A DNA stretch of 40,575 bases from an uncultured Actinomycetes bacterium (GCA_937128055.1 CAKZMC010000053.1:1-40575); one strand, 5' to 3'; shown: positions 6,635 to 16,321, counted from the first letter of the stretch. Translations and numbers: made by a program. The notes: generated by a model from the sequence alone, not told the origin.

Positions 6635-9136
6635 TTAACGGCGTCTGTCGTCCTTGCTCTTTGCCGGCCTGGAACCGGGCTTGGGGGGGGCGGCCGCCTT
6701 GGATTTTTTCGCCGCCACGCTCCTGGACCTGGTGACGGGTTTTGGCACCTTGCGCGGCGCAGCCTCCTCCTTCCTGGCGCGGGCCGCCTTGCCGTCCTGG
6801 TAGAGGGCGGCCTTGAAGACCTCCTCGATGTGCTTCACCGGCACGAACTTGAGGTCTTTGCGGATGAAATCCGGGATTTCCTCAAGGTATTTACGATTCT
6901 CCTCGGGGATGATAATCGTCTTCACGCCGGAGCGGTGGGCGGCAAGCACCTTCTCCTTCAGCCCGCCGATGGGAAGCACCTTCCCACGCAGGGTTATCTC
7001 GCCGGTCATGCCCACGTCCTTGCGGACCCTCTTGCCGGTGATGGAGGAAATGAGGGCGGTGGCCATGGTCACCCCGGCGCTCGGGCCGTCCTTGGGGATG
7101 GCTCCCGCCGGCACGTGGATGTGCATGTCGTGCTTATGGAAGAACTCGGGGTCCACCCCGTAACGCTCCGCCACGCTGCGGCAGTAGGTCAGCGCCGCTT
7201 TGGCCGACTCCTGCATGACATCCCCCAGCTTCCCCGTGAGCACCAGCTCCCCGCTGCCCGGCATCACCTGGCATTCCACGAAGAGCACGTCCCCGCCTGA
7301 CTCCGTCCAGGCCAGCCCGGTGGCCACTCCCACCTCGTCCTCTTCCTCCAGGACCTCGAAGCGGAAACGCTCCGGGCCCAGCAGGCTATGCAGGTCCTTC
7401 TCGGTGACCTTCTTGCTCCTGCGCTTGCCGGTGGCGATGTCCTTGGCCACCTTGCGGCAAATGGAAGCTATCTCGCGTTCCAGGTTCCGCACCCCCGCCT
7501 CGCGCGTGTAATTGCGAATGACGGCGCGCAGGGCGTCGTCCGCGATATCCAGCTGGCTCTTCTTGAGGCCGTGCTCCTCAAACTGGCGGGGGATGAGATG
7601 TTCCCGCGCAATATGCAGCTTCTCCACCTCCGTATAGCCGGGGAGCTCCAGCACCTCCATGCGGTCCAGAAGGGCCGGAGGGATGGGGATCACCGTGTTG
7701 GCGGTGGTTATGAACATGACTTTCGAGAGGTCGAAGGGGACGTCCAGGTAATGGTCGGAGAAGGAGAAGTTCTGTTCCGGGTCCAGGACCTCCAGCAGGG
7801 CCGCAGCCGGGTCCCCGCGGAAATCCACCCCGATCTTGTCCACCTCGTCCAGCATGAACACGGGGTTGTTGGAGCCCGCCTTCCGTATCCCCTGGATGAT
7901 CCTTCCAGGGAGGGCCCCGATGTAGGTGCGCCGGTGGCCCCGGATCTCCGCCTCATCGTGCATGCCTCCCAGCGAGATACGCACGAACTTCCGCCCCAGG
8001 GCACGGGCGATGGACTGCCCCAGGGAGGTCTTCCCCACCCCCGGCGGTCCCACGAAACAGAGGATGGGGCCCTTCATGTCCTCTTTAAGCTTGCGCACCG
8101 CCAGGTACTCCAGTATACGGTCCTTCACCTTCTCCAGGTCGTAATGGTCCTCGTCGAGTATCTTGCGGGCGCGCTTGATTTCCAAGTTGTCCTCGGTGGC
8201 TATGCTCCAGGGCAGGCTGGTAAGCCATTCGAGGTAGGTGCGAGCCACCGTGTACTCCGCCGCGGCCACCGGCATCTTCGCCAGGCGGTCCAGTTCTCTC
8301 TCCGCCTCCTTGCGGGCCTCCTCCGACATCCCGCTCTGCTCGATCTTCTCCCGGAACTCGTTTATCTCCATGGTGCGCTCGTCGACATCGCCGAGCTCTT
8401 TCTGGATGGCCTTCAGCTGTTCGCGCAGAAAATATTCGCGCTGGCTCTTGGACATCTCCGTCTGCACCTGGGACTGTATTCTGGAGCCAATCTCCAGGAT
8501 CTCGATCTCCTTATTCAGATATAAGGTAAGTTTTTCCAGTCTTTGCTTGACGTTCACCGCTTCCAGCAGTTCCTGCTTCTCCTCCAAGGTGATGTTGATG
8601 TTGGAGGCGATGAAGTCGGCAAGGTTGTTGGGTTCCGAGATGTTCATGGCGGCTATGAAAATCTCGTTGGGCAGGTAGGGGGCCATGGACACGATCTTCT
8701 TGAACTGGGCGAGGACGTTGCGCGCCAGCCCCTCCATCTCCACCGATCTTTCCACTATCTCCCTGATCTTCTCGACCCTCGCCTTCAGGTAGGGATCCCT
8801 TTGCACGTATTCCAGCACGCGGATCCTCTGTACCCCCTGCACGAAGAGCTGCATGGAGCCGTCGGGAAGTTTGAGCATACGGATGATGGCCGCCGCCGTC
8901 CCAACGCCGTATATCTGCTCCGGGCCGGGAAGCTCCACGTCCTCTTTCGCCGCCATGGCCGCCACCAGGCGGTCGGCGGTCAGGGCATCGTCGATGAGCT
9001 TCACGTACTCCTCCTTGGTGATGAGGAGAGGCATGATTATGTGAGGGTAGATAACCGTGTCCTTCAGGGGAAGCACCGGCAGTGTCTCGGGGATATAGGG
9101 CTCGGTCATCCCCATCGGGAAATCGTTGTCCGGCAA
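6635..9136 (-). CDS. lon: ATP-dependent Lon protease
   Basis: An 833-residue cytoplasmic AAA+ serine protease that degrades misfolded and regulatory proteins. The N-terminal substrate domain spans about 15-210 and a coiled coil 190-290. The AAA+ module has Walker A GPPGVGKTS (363-371) and Walker B VFMLDEVDK. The protease domain has catalytic Ser686 in PKDGPSAG and Lys729 in GGLKEK, the spacing of bacterial LonA. A basic Lys/Arg/Pro/Ala tail of about 45 residues follows the last family block. The start is a TTG at 9136 with AAGGAGG 6 nt upstream. It lies 35 nt after hsp20 and is probably co-transcribed from the promoter near 9671. Confidence 0.97.
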   Translation of the reverse strand: MPDNDFPMGMTEPYIPETLPVLPLKDTVIYPHIIMPLLITKEEYVKLIDDALTADRLVAAMAAKEDVELPGPEQIYGVGTAAAIIRMLKLPDGSMQLFVQGVQRIRVLEYVQRDPYLKARVEKIREIVERSVEMEGLARNVLAQFKKIVSMAPYLPNEIFIAAMNISEPNNLADFIASNINITLEEKQELLEAVNVKQRLEKLTLYLNKEIEILEIGSRIQSQVQTEMSKSQREYFLREQLKAIQKELGDVDERTMEINEFREKIEQSGMSEEARKEAERELDRLAKMPVAAAEYTVARTYLEWLTSLPWSIATEDNLEIKRARKILDEDHYDLEKVKDRILEYLAVRKLKEDMKGPILCFVGPPGVGKTSLGQSIARALGRKFVRISLGGMHDEAEIRGHRRTYIGALPGRIIQGIRKAGSNNPVFMLDEVDKIGVDFRGDPAAALLEVLDPEQNFSFSDHYLDVPFDLSKVMFITTANTVIPIPPALLDRMEVLELPGYTEVEKLHIAREHLIPRQFEEHGLKKSQLDIADDALRAVIRNYTREAGVRNLEREIASICRKVAKDIATGKRRSKKVTEKDLHSLLGPERFRFEVLEEEDEVGVATGLAWTESGGDVLFVECQVMPGSGELVLTGKLGDVMQESAKAALTYCRSVAERYGVDPEFFHKHDMHIHVPAGAIPKDGPSAGVTMATALISSITGKRVRKDVGMTGEITLRGKVLPIGGLKEKVLAAHRSGVKTIIIPEENRKYLEEIPDFIRKDLKFVPVKHIEEVFKAALYQDGKAARARKEEAAPRKVPKPVTRSRSVAAKKSKAAAPPKPGSRPAKSKDDRRR

Positions 9137-9171
9137 GGCTTACCTCCTTAATACCCTCGCGAGCAGGAATG

Positions 9172-9621
9172 TCATTCGTCGCCGGCGTCGAGGTCGCGCG
9201 GGCGCTCCTCTTTCCGCTTGGGCAGGCTTATCTCCAGGAAACCTTGGCGGTACACGGCCTGGGTGGCGTCTGCATCGATGTCCATGGGGAGCTCGAGATT
9301 CCTCTCGAACTCTCCGTAACTTATCTCCAGGAGATAAGTGTTCTTCACCCCCGGTGGCCTGATCGGCCGGCGGCTGCCGCGTATGGTAAGCACCCTCCCG
9401 CGCAAGGTCACCTCCACCTGTTCCTCGTCGATGCCTGCCAGCTCCATCACCACAGTGAAATGATCGGGGCACTCGTAGACGTCGCATAAAGGCTTCCAGG
9501 CCTTCTCGAAGATGGCGGACGGCTTCTTCCAGCGCGGCATGTGGCTGAAGAAGCGCTCCATCTCCCGGCGCATGGCCGTCACTTCGTCGAAATCGTCGCG
9601 GTTCCAGAAAGCTTCCGTCAC
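9172..9621 (-). CDS. Small heat shock protein, Hsp20/alpha-crystallin family
   Basis: A 149-residue ATP-independent holdase chaperone. The alpha-crystallin domain covers about 45-135 (DVYECPDHFTVVMELAGI, VEVTLRGRVLTIRG, then the typical FERNLELP and GFLEISLPK blocks). The start is a GTG at 9621 with AAGGGG about 8 nt upstream. It precedes lon with a 35-nt gap, giving a chaperone-protease operon. A TATAAT -10 lies upstream at 9671-9676. No CIRCE or HspR-type inverted repeat is visible, so the stress regulator is unknown. Confidence 0.95.
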   Translation of the reverse strand: MTEAFWNRDDFDEVTAMRREMERFFSHMPRWKKPSAIFEKAWKPLCDVYECPDHFTVVMELAGIDEEQVEVTLRGRVLTIRGSRRPIRPPGVKNTYLLEISYGEFERNLELPMDIDADATQAVYRQGFLEISLPKRKEERPRDLDAGDE

Positions 9622-9670
9622 CCTGCAAGCCCCTTTTGCTTGCCTGTCACCGGACCGGTCAACGCCTCTA

Positions 9671-9676
9671 ATTATA
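9671..9676 (-). promoter_or_regulatory. Probable -10 element for hsp20-lon
   Basis: On the minus strand this reads TATAAT, about 50 nt upstream of the hsp20 start and in otherwise GC-rich DNA. The region 17 nt further upstream (GAACAA) is a poor match to TTGACA, so the promoter may need an activator or use another sigma factor for its -35. Confidence 0.45.
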
Positions 9677-9777
9677 CCCCATCCGCAATACGGTTGTTCC
9701 CCGCATAGCGAGGTTATACGACGTTATGCCCGCATCCGCACCCGCCGGTATGGCGCCCCCCCACAAGGCGGGTCATA

Positions 9778-10797
9778 TCAGGGAGAAAATTCCATGCCCG
9801 CCACTCTTTCCTCCTCGCGAAGCAGGGCTTCCTTGAGCTCGCGTCGTATACGGATGTCGTGCCCCCGGAAGGGAGCCAGACTCCAGACGCCCTCACGGAT
9901 TCCCCACTGGTACTGCCCGGGAGCGAGCTTGCCGTCCATGGCCATCTCCACCGCGCGGAAAACGGCGTTGTCGTCACGCAGGACAAGCGAGGTCAGCACG
10001 TGCTCCGGGGAAGACTCGTAAAGGTCGCTTCCCGCGGGGATGACCAGGATGCCCTTCGCCTCCGCCATCTCTATCGCCTTGGACACGAACCCGCCCGGCG
10101 CGCAGAAGAGTATATCGGCCCCTTTCTTCGCCGCCTCCTCGACGAGGGAGCGCGTTTTCGCCGCGTCATCCCCATCTTCCAGCAGGAAGACGAGGGTATC
10201 GCCTTCGGGGAACGCCGCCTTCACCCCTGCCGTAAAACCCGCCCGGTACCAGTCCGTCATGGGGTCGCTCTTCATCCCAAAGAAAGCGACCACCGGGAGG
10301 GCATTGGTCATGGGATGGTCCTTGCCCGTGGTCAACCAGCCGGCGAGGTACCCGCATATATATGCGCCCTCCTCGACCCGGTAACGCACGGTGGTCGTCT
10401 CCTCGAGCCCCGGGACCTGCGCGGCTGGCGGGAAGTCCAGCGCTACCAAGGGTATCTCGCATCCTGCCTGCCGCGAGGCCAGGATGCCCTCCGTGGCGCC
10501 CTTTCCCAGGGAGATCACGAGCTGGTAGGCCGCGTCCTCGCCCGCCTCGCTCGCGCCCGCAAGCACGTTCTCGCCGGAATCCAGCAGTTCCGCTTCCGCC
10601 CCCAGCTCAGCCTCCACCTTCTCGCATGCATAGTGAAGAAGGTCGCTGCGTTGGTGGCCCGGTTCCCCTTCGGCAAAACCGCATATGGCCACGCGATAGG
10701 GGGGTTCCTGCCGGGAGCAGGAGACGTGGGCCAGGAGCGTGACGGCCGACACGAGGGATATTGCAACAACGGTCACGATGCGCTTGCCAAAGGCCAT
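9778..10797 (-). CDS. BMP-family (Med/PnrA-like) substrate-binding lipoprotein
   Basis: 339 residues. The signal sequence ends near HVSC, with Cys27 a likely lipidation site. The body follows the basic-membrane-protein/PnrA layout of periplasmic-type binding proteins: YRVAICG start, LVISLG, FPP.AQVPG, EGAYICGYLAGW, VAFFGM, FTAGVKAAFP, ADILFCAPGG. Relatives bind nucleosides, purines or similar ligands for ABC importers. No permease or ATPase gene is adjacent, so transporter partner and ligand are unknown. ATG 10797 has AGGGGA 5 nt upstream. Confidence 0.82.
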   Translation of the reverse strand: MAFGKRIVTVVAISLVSAVTLLAHVSCSRQEPPYRVAICGFAEGEPGHQRSDLLHYACEKVEAELGAEAELLDSGENVLAGASEAGEDAAYQLVISLGKGATEGILASRQAGCEIPLVALDFPPAAQVPGLEETTTVRYRVEEGAYICGYLAGWLTTGKDHPMTNALPVVAFFGMKSDPMTDWYRAGFTAGVKAAFPEGDTLVFLLEDGDDAAKTRSLVEEAAKKGADILFCAPGGFVSKAIEMAEAKGILVIPAGSDLYESSPEHVLTSLVLRDDNAVFRAVEMAMDGKLAPGQYQWGIREGVWSLAPFRGHDIRIRRELKEALLREEERVAGMEFSP

Positions 10798-10847
10798 CTT
10801 TTCCCCTGCTTCGCTTGAGGCTCTTTCGACCCTTCACTGCGCTAAAC

Positions 10848-10853
10848 ATTATA
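10848..10853 (-). promoter_or_regulatory. Possible -10 for the BMP-family gene
   Basis: TATAAT on the minus strand, about 50 nt upstream of the ATG at 10797. No recognisable -35 at the expected distance. Confidence 0.35.
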
Positions 10854-10990
10854 GCATCCCCGCGATGACGCGAATTCGTCCGGAACCATGCGGCCATGGT
10901 AAATGCCGCCCGAACCGCTTCCCGCCTCCGTCCTCCCGTTGCCTTCAACCGACGCAGCCCTGCCTCTTGCACGCGCATGCAACCCCGGCT

Positions 10991-11938
10991 TCAGGCCTCG
11001 TAGCGGCGCTTCCCTCCCGCACCGTCCTCCTTCCGCGACAGGGTCACCAGGAGGACGCCGGTGGCCACCATGGCCGTCGCGAACGCCAGGGCGTAGGTGA
11101 CCGGCTCCCCCAGCGCGTAATGGGCAAGAAGAAGCGCGAAAACGGGCTTCAGGTAGAAAAGGCTCGCGCCCCTCGAGGCGGGTACTCTCCTCATGCCCTC
11201 GAAATAGAGGAGGTAACCGAGGCCCACGGTGACGACCCCCAGGTAGAGCAGCCAGCCCCACGTCCCCGCGTCGTAGTTCGCCAAAGCGCCCCATCCTTTC
11301 CTCGCGGCCAGGAGCGTGGCAAACGCGGCGGATCCCGCGACAACGCTCAAGAAGGACACGGTGAGCCCGCCGTAGACCTGGGAATACCGTTTCCCGTAGA
11401 CGGTGTATGCGGACCAGGTGAGCGCAGAGGAGAGTACCAGGATGCCGCCGAGGAAGTCGCCCCGGGAAAACAGTCCCGAGAAATGGAAACCGGTAACGGC
11501 CGTCAAGGCTCCCAGAAAGCCCAGGCAGATACCGAGCCAGCCCGCCACGCTCAAGCGCTCCCTGAGGAGCAGCGCGGCGAGCAGGGACGTAAAGATGGGA
11601 TTGGTGGAGAAGACCACCGCCGCCGTTGAGGCGCTGGCCCTCTCCACCCCCTGGTGAAAGAGGAAAAACGTGAGGAAGACCCCCACCACCCCGAGCAGGA
11701 TAACGGGCGCGGGGTCGTTCCGCAGGGCTTTAGCGGCGAGGCGGCCCCTCCTGCCGCCTACGGCGAAGGGAAGGAGCAGCAGGCCGCCGAAGATGAAGCG
11801 CAGGGCCGCGACCTGGTCCGCGCCGGGAGGGTTGCTTGTCCCCGTGCCGGACTGGAGGTACTTGGAAACCACCTCGATGGTGCTGAAAAGGGCTATGGCT
11901 CCGAAGACGTAAAGGAATCCCCTTCTTTCCATGGCCAT
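10991..11938 (-). CDS. EamA-family (DMT superfamily) permease
   Basis: A 315-residue integral membrane protein with ten predicted helices arranged as two EamA repeats, the drug/metabolite transporter plan. Repeat 1 includes ALRFIFGGLLLLPFA and FFLFHQGVERASASTAAVV. Repeat 2 includes LTWSAYTVYGKRY and LLYFEGMRRVPASRGASLFYL. The substrate cannot be read from sequence. ATG 11938 has AGAGGA 6 nt upstream. It is 50 nt downstream of the LCP gene on the same strand and may share its transcript. The C terminus is basic (RKEDGAGGKRRYEA). Confidence 0.88.
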   Translation of the reverse strand: MAMERRGFLYVFGAIALFSTIEVVSKYLQSGTGTSNPPGADQVAALRFIFGGLLLLPFAVGGRRGRLAAKALRNDPAPVILLGVVGVFLTFFLFHQGVERASASTAAVVFSTNPIFTSLLAALLLRERLSVAGWLGICLGFLGALTAVTGFHFSGLFSRGDFLGGILVLSSALTWSAYTVYGKRYSQVYGGLTVSFLSVVAGSAAFATLLAARKGWGALANYDAGTWGWLLYLGVVTVGLGYLLYFEGMRRVPASRGASLFYLKPVFALLLAHYALGEPVTYALAFATAMVATGVLLVTLSRKEDGAGGKRRYEA

Positions 11939-11988
11939 AGTGTATCCTCTGGCCGCAAGCGGGGGATAGTGGCAAACGCCGTGGTAAT

Positions 11989-13335
11989 TCAGGTTCTGAC
12001 GTAATCCTTGCCGATGACCACGATGACGTCCGCGTCATAGGTGATGGCCACATCCTGGTCCTCGAGAATGAGATAGGAGGCGTCGGCGTTAAGGTCTTTC
12101 GCCACCAAGCGCGCCTCGTCCCCGTGTCCCGGCGCGTAATACACCGTGGTCCGTTCGTAGGCATTGACGGTATTCCCGATCTTCACCGTCTGGTATCCCT
12201 TGTCCTTCATGAGCTCAGCCACGCTCGCGGCCATGCCCTCCCAGCGAACCCCGTTGAGCACCGCCAGGTTCACCGCCGCGCGATCCACCTCTGCCTCACC
12301 CGCGCGGCGCAGCATCTCCTGTTCCAGGAGCTCGGCCCGCGCCTCCTCCGGGGTTTTCGTGCTACAGTACTTGTCTATGTTGGCGAAGAGGCGGGCAGCA
12401 GCCTCGGCATCGTGCACGAAATACCATGGCTGGCCCGGAGCGGGGTCGGGGCTGTCCCCGGGAAGGGTTGCGAATTCCACGTCCTTGACCTCCATACCCT
12501 GCAAGGCCTCCGCCAGGGTGAAGATCATGTCCGGATCGAGGGTGGTTTCCAGGTATTTTACTGCGGTGTCCAGGATCTTTAACAGGGATTGGATATCGCG
12601 GATGGAAACCGCCTTCTCAATCATGGCTTTCAGGAAGGCCTTCTGGTTCTCGATGCGGTCCAGGTCGCCCCGGGGCAACTTGCGGCTCCTCACCACGATG
12701 AGGGCCTGGTCCCCGTTAAGGTTGTAATCTCCCTTGGGAAGGTACCCCGTGAGGGGGTCGTTGATGGTGAACCCGAGATGGAAAGGGACCCCCCCTATCG
12801 CATTCACTATGTTCTTGAAGGCCTCGAAATCGGCCTCTGCGTAATCGTTGATCTCCAGGCCGGAGAGTTGCTCCACCACTTCCACGGCGCCAGCCGGCCC
12901 CTTGAAGGCGTGCGCGGCGTTGATCTTCTGGGTGCCGTAACCGGGGATGGTCACCTTGGTGTCGCGTGGAATGGACACGACGACGGCTTTCTTCTTGCTC
13001 ACGTTGACCGAAACCAGGATCATCACATCGGAGCGGGTGTTGCCCTCCTCGCCGGGGATGCTACCCCTGTCTATGCCGATAAAGAGGACGTTGAGGTTCT
13101 TGTCGGGGTCGTGCCACTTGCTGAGTCCCGCGTAGAGGTCCGGGTTCTCCTCGCGGGAGATGACCGCCGGCTCGAAGCGGATCCGGACGTAGTGCTTGGA
13201 AGCCCAGATCTTGACGACGTCAAGGTTTAACACGCCTACCACCAGGCCGCCCATAAGAACCAGGGCGGCCACGATCTTGAGGATGAGCCTTCTCCTCCTT
13301 CTCTTTTGCAGCCTGAGCCTTTCCTGCCTTTTCAT
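11989..13335 (-). CDS. LytR-CpsA-Psr (LCP) family cell-wall glycopolymer ligase
   Basis: 448 residues. A very basic N terminus and one membrane helix (about 17-38) anchor an extracytoplasmic LCP domain. LCP enzymes transfer lipid-linked glycopolymers onto peptidoglycan. Visible motifs are FIGIDRG, NTRSDVMILVSV, VVSIPRDTKV, and the conserved basic patch VVRSRKLPRGDLDRIENQ. Residues about 345-448 form a LytR_C domain (VNLAVLNGV, YQTVKIGN, DVIVVIGKDY), a combination common in Actinobacteria. The start is ATG 13335, with AAAAGGTGA very close upstream; the spacing is short, so the exact start is less certain. Confidence 0.92.
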   Translation of the reverse strand: MKRQERLRLQKRRRRRLILKIVAALVLMGGLVVGVLNLDVVKIWASKHYVRIRFEPAVISREENPDLYAGLSKWHDPDKNLNVLFIGIDRGSIPGEEGNTRSDVMILVSVNVSKKKAVVVSIPRDTKVTIPGYGTQKINAAHAFKGPAGAVEVVEQLSGLEINDYAEADFEAFKNIVNAIGGVPFHLGFTINDPLTGYLPKGDYNLNGDQALIVVRSRKLPRGDLDRIENQKAFLKAMIEKAVSIRDIQSLLKILDTAVKYLETTLDPDMIFTLAEALQGMEVKDVEFATLPGDSPDPAPGQPWYFVHDAEAAARLFANIDKYCSTKTPEEARAELLEQEMLRRAGEAEVDRAAVNLAVLNGVRWEGMAASVAELMKDKGYQTVKIGNTVNAYERTTVYYAPGHGDEARLVAKDLNADASYLILEDQDVAITYDADVIVVIGKDYVRT

Positions 13336-13523
13336 GTCACCTTTTGACGTCCCTCTTTTTCCGCCGGTTCCTGCAGCGTGCGCCGGCCGCCAGCGGTCGC
13401 CCGAGGACGGTTTGCACCGCGGTGATCGCCGAAACCAGCACCATTATATGGTGCGTCCTTTCCCTGCGCCAACGCCCGTTCGCCTCCCAATCCTCCCTTG
13501 CCCCCACGAGATGAGCGGCCGTC

Positions 13524-13781
13524 CTAATCGCCTTCGCCGTCTGCCTCCTCCCCCGCCTCCTCGAGCCGCAACTCCTCGCTGGAGAGGCCCTCCTCCATGC
13601 TCCCGATAAGCCTCTCCACTTTCGCGCCGGTCTCGGCAAGGCGGCGACGCGCCTCCCGTATCAGCCCCACTCCCTCCTCGAAAAGCCGCAGGCCTTCTTC
13701 CAGCTCCAGGTCCTGCCTTTCCAGGGTAGCGGTTATCTCCTCCAGCCGTTCCATCATCTTGCGAAAGGTCATCTCGCTCAA
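13524..13781 (-). CDS. xseB: Exodeoxyribonuclease VII small subunit
   Basis: 85 residues, the usual size of XseB. The first 60 residues show the family pattern (MTFRKMMERLEEITATLER, LELEEGLRLFEEGV, LIREARRRL), forming the helical hairpin that coats the large subunit. The C terminus is acidic. The start is TTG 13781 with AAGGGGGA 5 nt upstream; ATG 13772 is a weaker alternative. It follows xseA on the same strand after 182 nt. The complex degrades single-stranded DNA to oligonucleotides. Confidence 0.93.
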   Translation of the reverse strand: MSEMTFRKMMERLEEITATLERQDLELEEGLRLFEEGVGLIREARRRLAETGAKVERLIGSMEEGLSSEELRLEEAGEEADGEGD

Positions 13782-13963
13782 TACAATCCCCCTTGTTCCT
13801 TATCCTTTCCTTCCCTTGGCTTTCCGGGAAATACGCAACCAAGAATCCGCTTTATCCGCCCCGCTCTGCGCCATCGATCCACGTGCCCCGCATTTTCGTA
13901 ACCCCGCAAAGCGCCCGGCGTCAAGGCGGGCTTTGCCAGAGCACGCTCGCGTCTTCACGCCTT

Positions 13964-15400
13964 TCAGGTGCCGGGAACGAGTCCATCTTCCGCCTGCTCC
14001 GCAGGCTCCTCCCGCTCTTCCACCTCGCAACGGAGGATGCCCCGGTGCAGCCGCACATCCAACCGCTGGCCCTTTTCCACCTCCAGGCTGCTCAGCAGGG
14101 GTTTCCTTTCGCCGGCCCGGCTCACGACGGCATATCCCCGTGAAAGGACGGCCAGCGGGCTCAGGGCCTGCAGCCGGGAGGCGAGCAGCCGCGTCCTCCC
14201 CTCCTCGCCAGCGAGAAAGGCGGCCATGCGGGACCTCATCTCCCTCCCCCGCTGTGCCGGCTCGCCCTCCTTCCACCTGTACCAGGAATGGAAGGACGCG
14301 ACCAACTTGGACGCTTCGCCCGTTACACTGCGCGGCAGGTCTCGGTACTCGCGGGGAAAACGGCTTAATGACAGCGCGTAATCCTCCACGCGGTTCGTCC
14401 TCTCATCCAGGAAAGCGCGTGCGCGATTGAGCAGGTCCAGCTCCTCCTCCGCCAGGTTCTGGTATGCCTGTGCGAGCAGTACTTCACTGTCGCGGAAAGG
14501 CCTGCGGCCTTCCTGCGAGAGCAGCCTCTTCTCCTCCTTGTGCAATGCGCCGCGCATCCCCTCCCGCAAGGTGGTCTCCTTCTCCCGCAGCAGCGAAAGG
14601 ACCTCGGCGGAAGAGGGTACCGCGGCTTCCGCCGCCCCGGTGGGCGTGCTGGCGCGGTAATCCGCGGCCAGGTCCGCGAGGGTCAGGTCCGGCTCGTGGC
14701 CCACGCCGGTGATTACCGGGATGGAGGATGCCCGGATAGCCCTCACCACCTCCTCGGTGTTGAAGGGATGGAGGTCCTCCAGGGAACCGCCCCCCCGCGC
14801 CAGGATGATGACGTCCACCGGGCAGGCGCGGTTGAAAAGTCCTATGGCAGCGACGATGTCCCCCGTCGCCTCGTCGCCCTGTACCCGCACGCCCCTCGCC
14901 AACAGGTGGCAGCACGGATAACGGCGGGCGAGGTTGCGGACCACGTCCCGGACGGCGGCTCCTTCCAGGGAAGTCACGAGCCCGACGCGCTCCGGATAGG
15001 CGGGCAAGGGTTTCTTCAGGGCCTCATCGAAGAGCCCTTCCTGGGCCAGCTTGTGCAGAAGCCTGAAGAACTCTCGCCGCAGCTTTCCTTCCCCGGCCTC
15101 CTGTACCTGGTAGACGTTCATGCGATACTGGCCGCGGCGGATATATATGCCCAGCCGCCCGCGGGCGAGGACCATCGCTCCCTCCCGGAGCTCGCCTCCG
15201 GCATCCCGCATGACCTCTCCGAAGATGACGCAGGGGAGCACGGCTTCCTCCTCGCGGAGGCTGAAGAAGGCGTAATTCGCGTAAGCGCGGTAATTGGCGA
15301 CCTCGCCTTCTACCCACAGCACCAGATCCTGCAGCAGGCCGTCCGCCATGCGGTTCGCCTCGCTGACGCTGTACACCCGTTCCTCGTCCTGACCATCCAT
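13964..15400 (-). CDS. xseA: Exodeoxyribonuclease VII large subunit
   Basis: 478 residues. The OB-fold starts at YSVSEANRMADGLL, with WVEGEVANYR and YAFFSLREEEAVLPCVIF. The catalytic core follows: PAYPERVGLVTSLEGAAVRD, VQGDEATGDIV, ILARGGGSLEDLHPFN and PVITGVGHEPDLTLADLAADYRA (shown in parts). A long coiled coil and a C-terminal SPLAVLSRGYAVV block complete the family layout. I chose ATG 15400 (GAGGTG 5-6 nt upstream); ATG 15430 would add ten non-conserved residues. It pairs with xseB downstream. Confidence 0.95.
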   Translation of the reverse strand: MDGQDEERVYSVSEANRMADGLLQDLVLWVEGEVANYRAYANYAFFSLREEEAVLPCVIFGEVMRDAGGELREGAMVLARGRLGIYIRRGQYRMNVYQVQEAGEGKLRREFFRLLHKLAQEGLFDEALKKPLPAYPERVGLVTSLEGAAVRDVVRNLARRYPCCHLLARGVRVQGDEATGDIVAAIGLFNRACPVDVIILARGGGSLEDLHPFNTEEVVRAIRASSIPVITGVGHEPDLTLADLAADYRASTPTGAAEAAVPSSAEVLSLLREKETTLREGMRGALHKEEKRLLSQEGRRPFRDSEVLLAQAYQNLAEEELDLLNRARAFLDERTNRVEDYALSLSRFPREYRDLPRSVTGEASKLVASFHSWYRWKEGEPAQRGREMRSRMAAFLAGEEGRTRLLASRLQALSPLAVLSRGYAVVSRAGERKPLLSSLEVEKGQRLDVRLHRGILRCEVEEREEPAEQAEDGLVPGT

Positions 15401-15776
15401 GCCTGCACCTCGGGGTTCCTCGGCAACCATGCCTGCGGCCGCCCTCCGCCGAAGCCCGCGCTGCTACGTCCCTTTGCGGGCAAGGGAGTGGAGGGCGGTG
15501 CGCGAGCCGCTTAAACCATCCTTTCATATTCTTCCCCCCTTATCTTCCCTCTTATTCTAACCGCGTCCCCGCCATGCCACCCGCCTACCTTGCCCCACGG
15601 CAAATACACAGCGCCGTCGAAGGGCCGCATCACCAGGATCGCGAGGATATGCGAGCGCGTGCAGGAAAAAGGCCGCCGGCGGTTGAAATACATAATGTAG
15701 TTGGTTAAGGCTTAAAAGCCCTATATGTTGCGTTCGCCACCCACGAGGTCAAGGGTGAGGTAACGAGGGGGCTGTC
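15401..15776. other. Intergenic region between divergent genes
   Basis: No gene is supported; a 60-codon minus-strand frame (15511-15693) lacks a family and a good ribosome binding site. An AT-richer stretch at 15683-15740 holds TTGAAA (15683-15688), the palindrome TACATAATGTA (15689-15699) and GGCTTAAAAGCC, and probably contains the promoter of the plus-strand gene at 15777. Confidence 0.4.
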
Positions 15777-16283
15777 TTGGAGATATTGGCCTTGCTCCTG
15801 CTGGGTTTGATAGCGATGCTCGCTATCGTCCCTCCCATCATCCGCAATAAGTTGGAGGAGTCCCCCCTCACCACCACCCAGAGCTTCCAGCGCAGCATGC
15901 AGGAAATAGCCTATTCCATCGAGAAGCACGACGGATACGACGGCGAGCGCGCCGGGCGCCTTCCCGGCAGGCAGCGGATGGCGGCCGGCACTGAGGGCCG
16001 GGCCGCCGTCTTCTCCCCGGCCCGCGGGGTAGGCTCCCATCACAAGCGGGCCTCGGTCAGGCGCATGCGTATCACCACCACTTTGACCTTTCTTTCCTTC
16101 TTCTGGGGCATCGCCACCCTTTTGAGCGGACAGGTATGGTGCCTGGCGGTCTTCGCCTTCTCCGCTTCCCTGCTAGCCTTTTACTGGGGGTTGGTACTGG
16201 TCGTGCCCTACCTCGCCCTCGGGACAGCGGGTGAAAAAAGGACCGAGGAGGCGTTCCGCCCGCGCAAGAGGCAAGCGGTGTAG
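15777..16283 (+). CDS. Conserved membrane protein of unknown function
   Basis: 168 residues. One N-terminal helix (1-20) leads directly into the motif PPIIRNKLEESPLTTTQSF followed by QRSMQEIA, which I associate with a short actinobacterial membrane protein family. A low-complexity Arg/Gly linker (50-95) and two more helices (about 99-150) follow, then a basic tail. The start is TTG 15777 with GAGGGGG 5 nt upstream. It is convergent with the next gene. No function is known to me. Confidence 0.7.
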   Translation: MEILALLLLGLIAMLAIVPPIIRNKLEESPLTTTQSFQRSMQEIAYSIEKHDGYDGERAGRLPGRQRMAAGTEGRAAVFSPARGVGSHHKRASVRRMRITTTLTFLSFFWGIATLLSGQVWCLAVFAFSASLLAFYWGLVLVVPYLALGTAGEKRTEEAFRPRKRQAV

Positions 16284-16321
16284 CGTCCGTACCGCCTCGC
16301 CTCGCGCCGACGCAAGCAACC

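Noticed and set aside
7388-8524. 378-codon plus-strand open frame opposite lon
   Set aside because: It is a shadow of the highly conserved lon reading frame; no ribosome binding site or domain.
15511-15693. 60-codon minus-strand open frame
   Set aside because: No ribosome binding site, no family, and composition like intergenic DNA.
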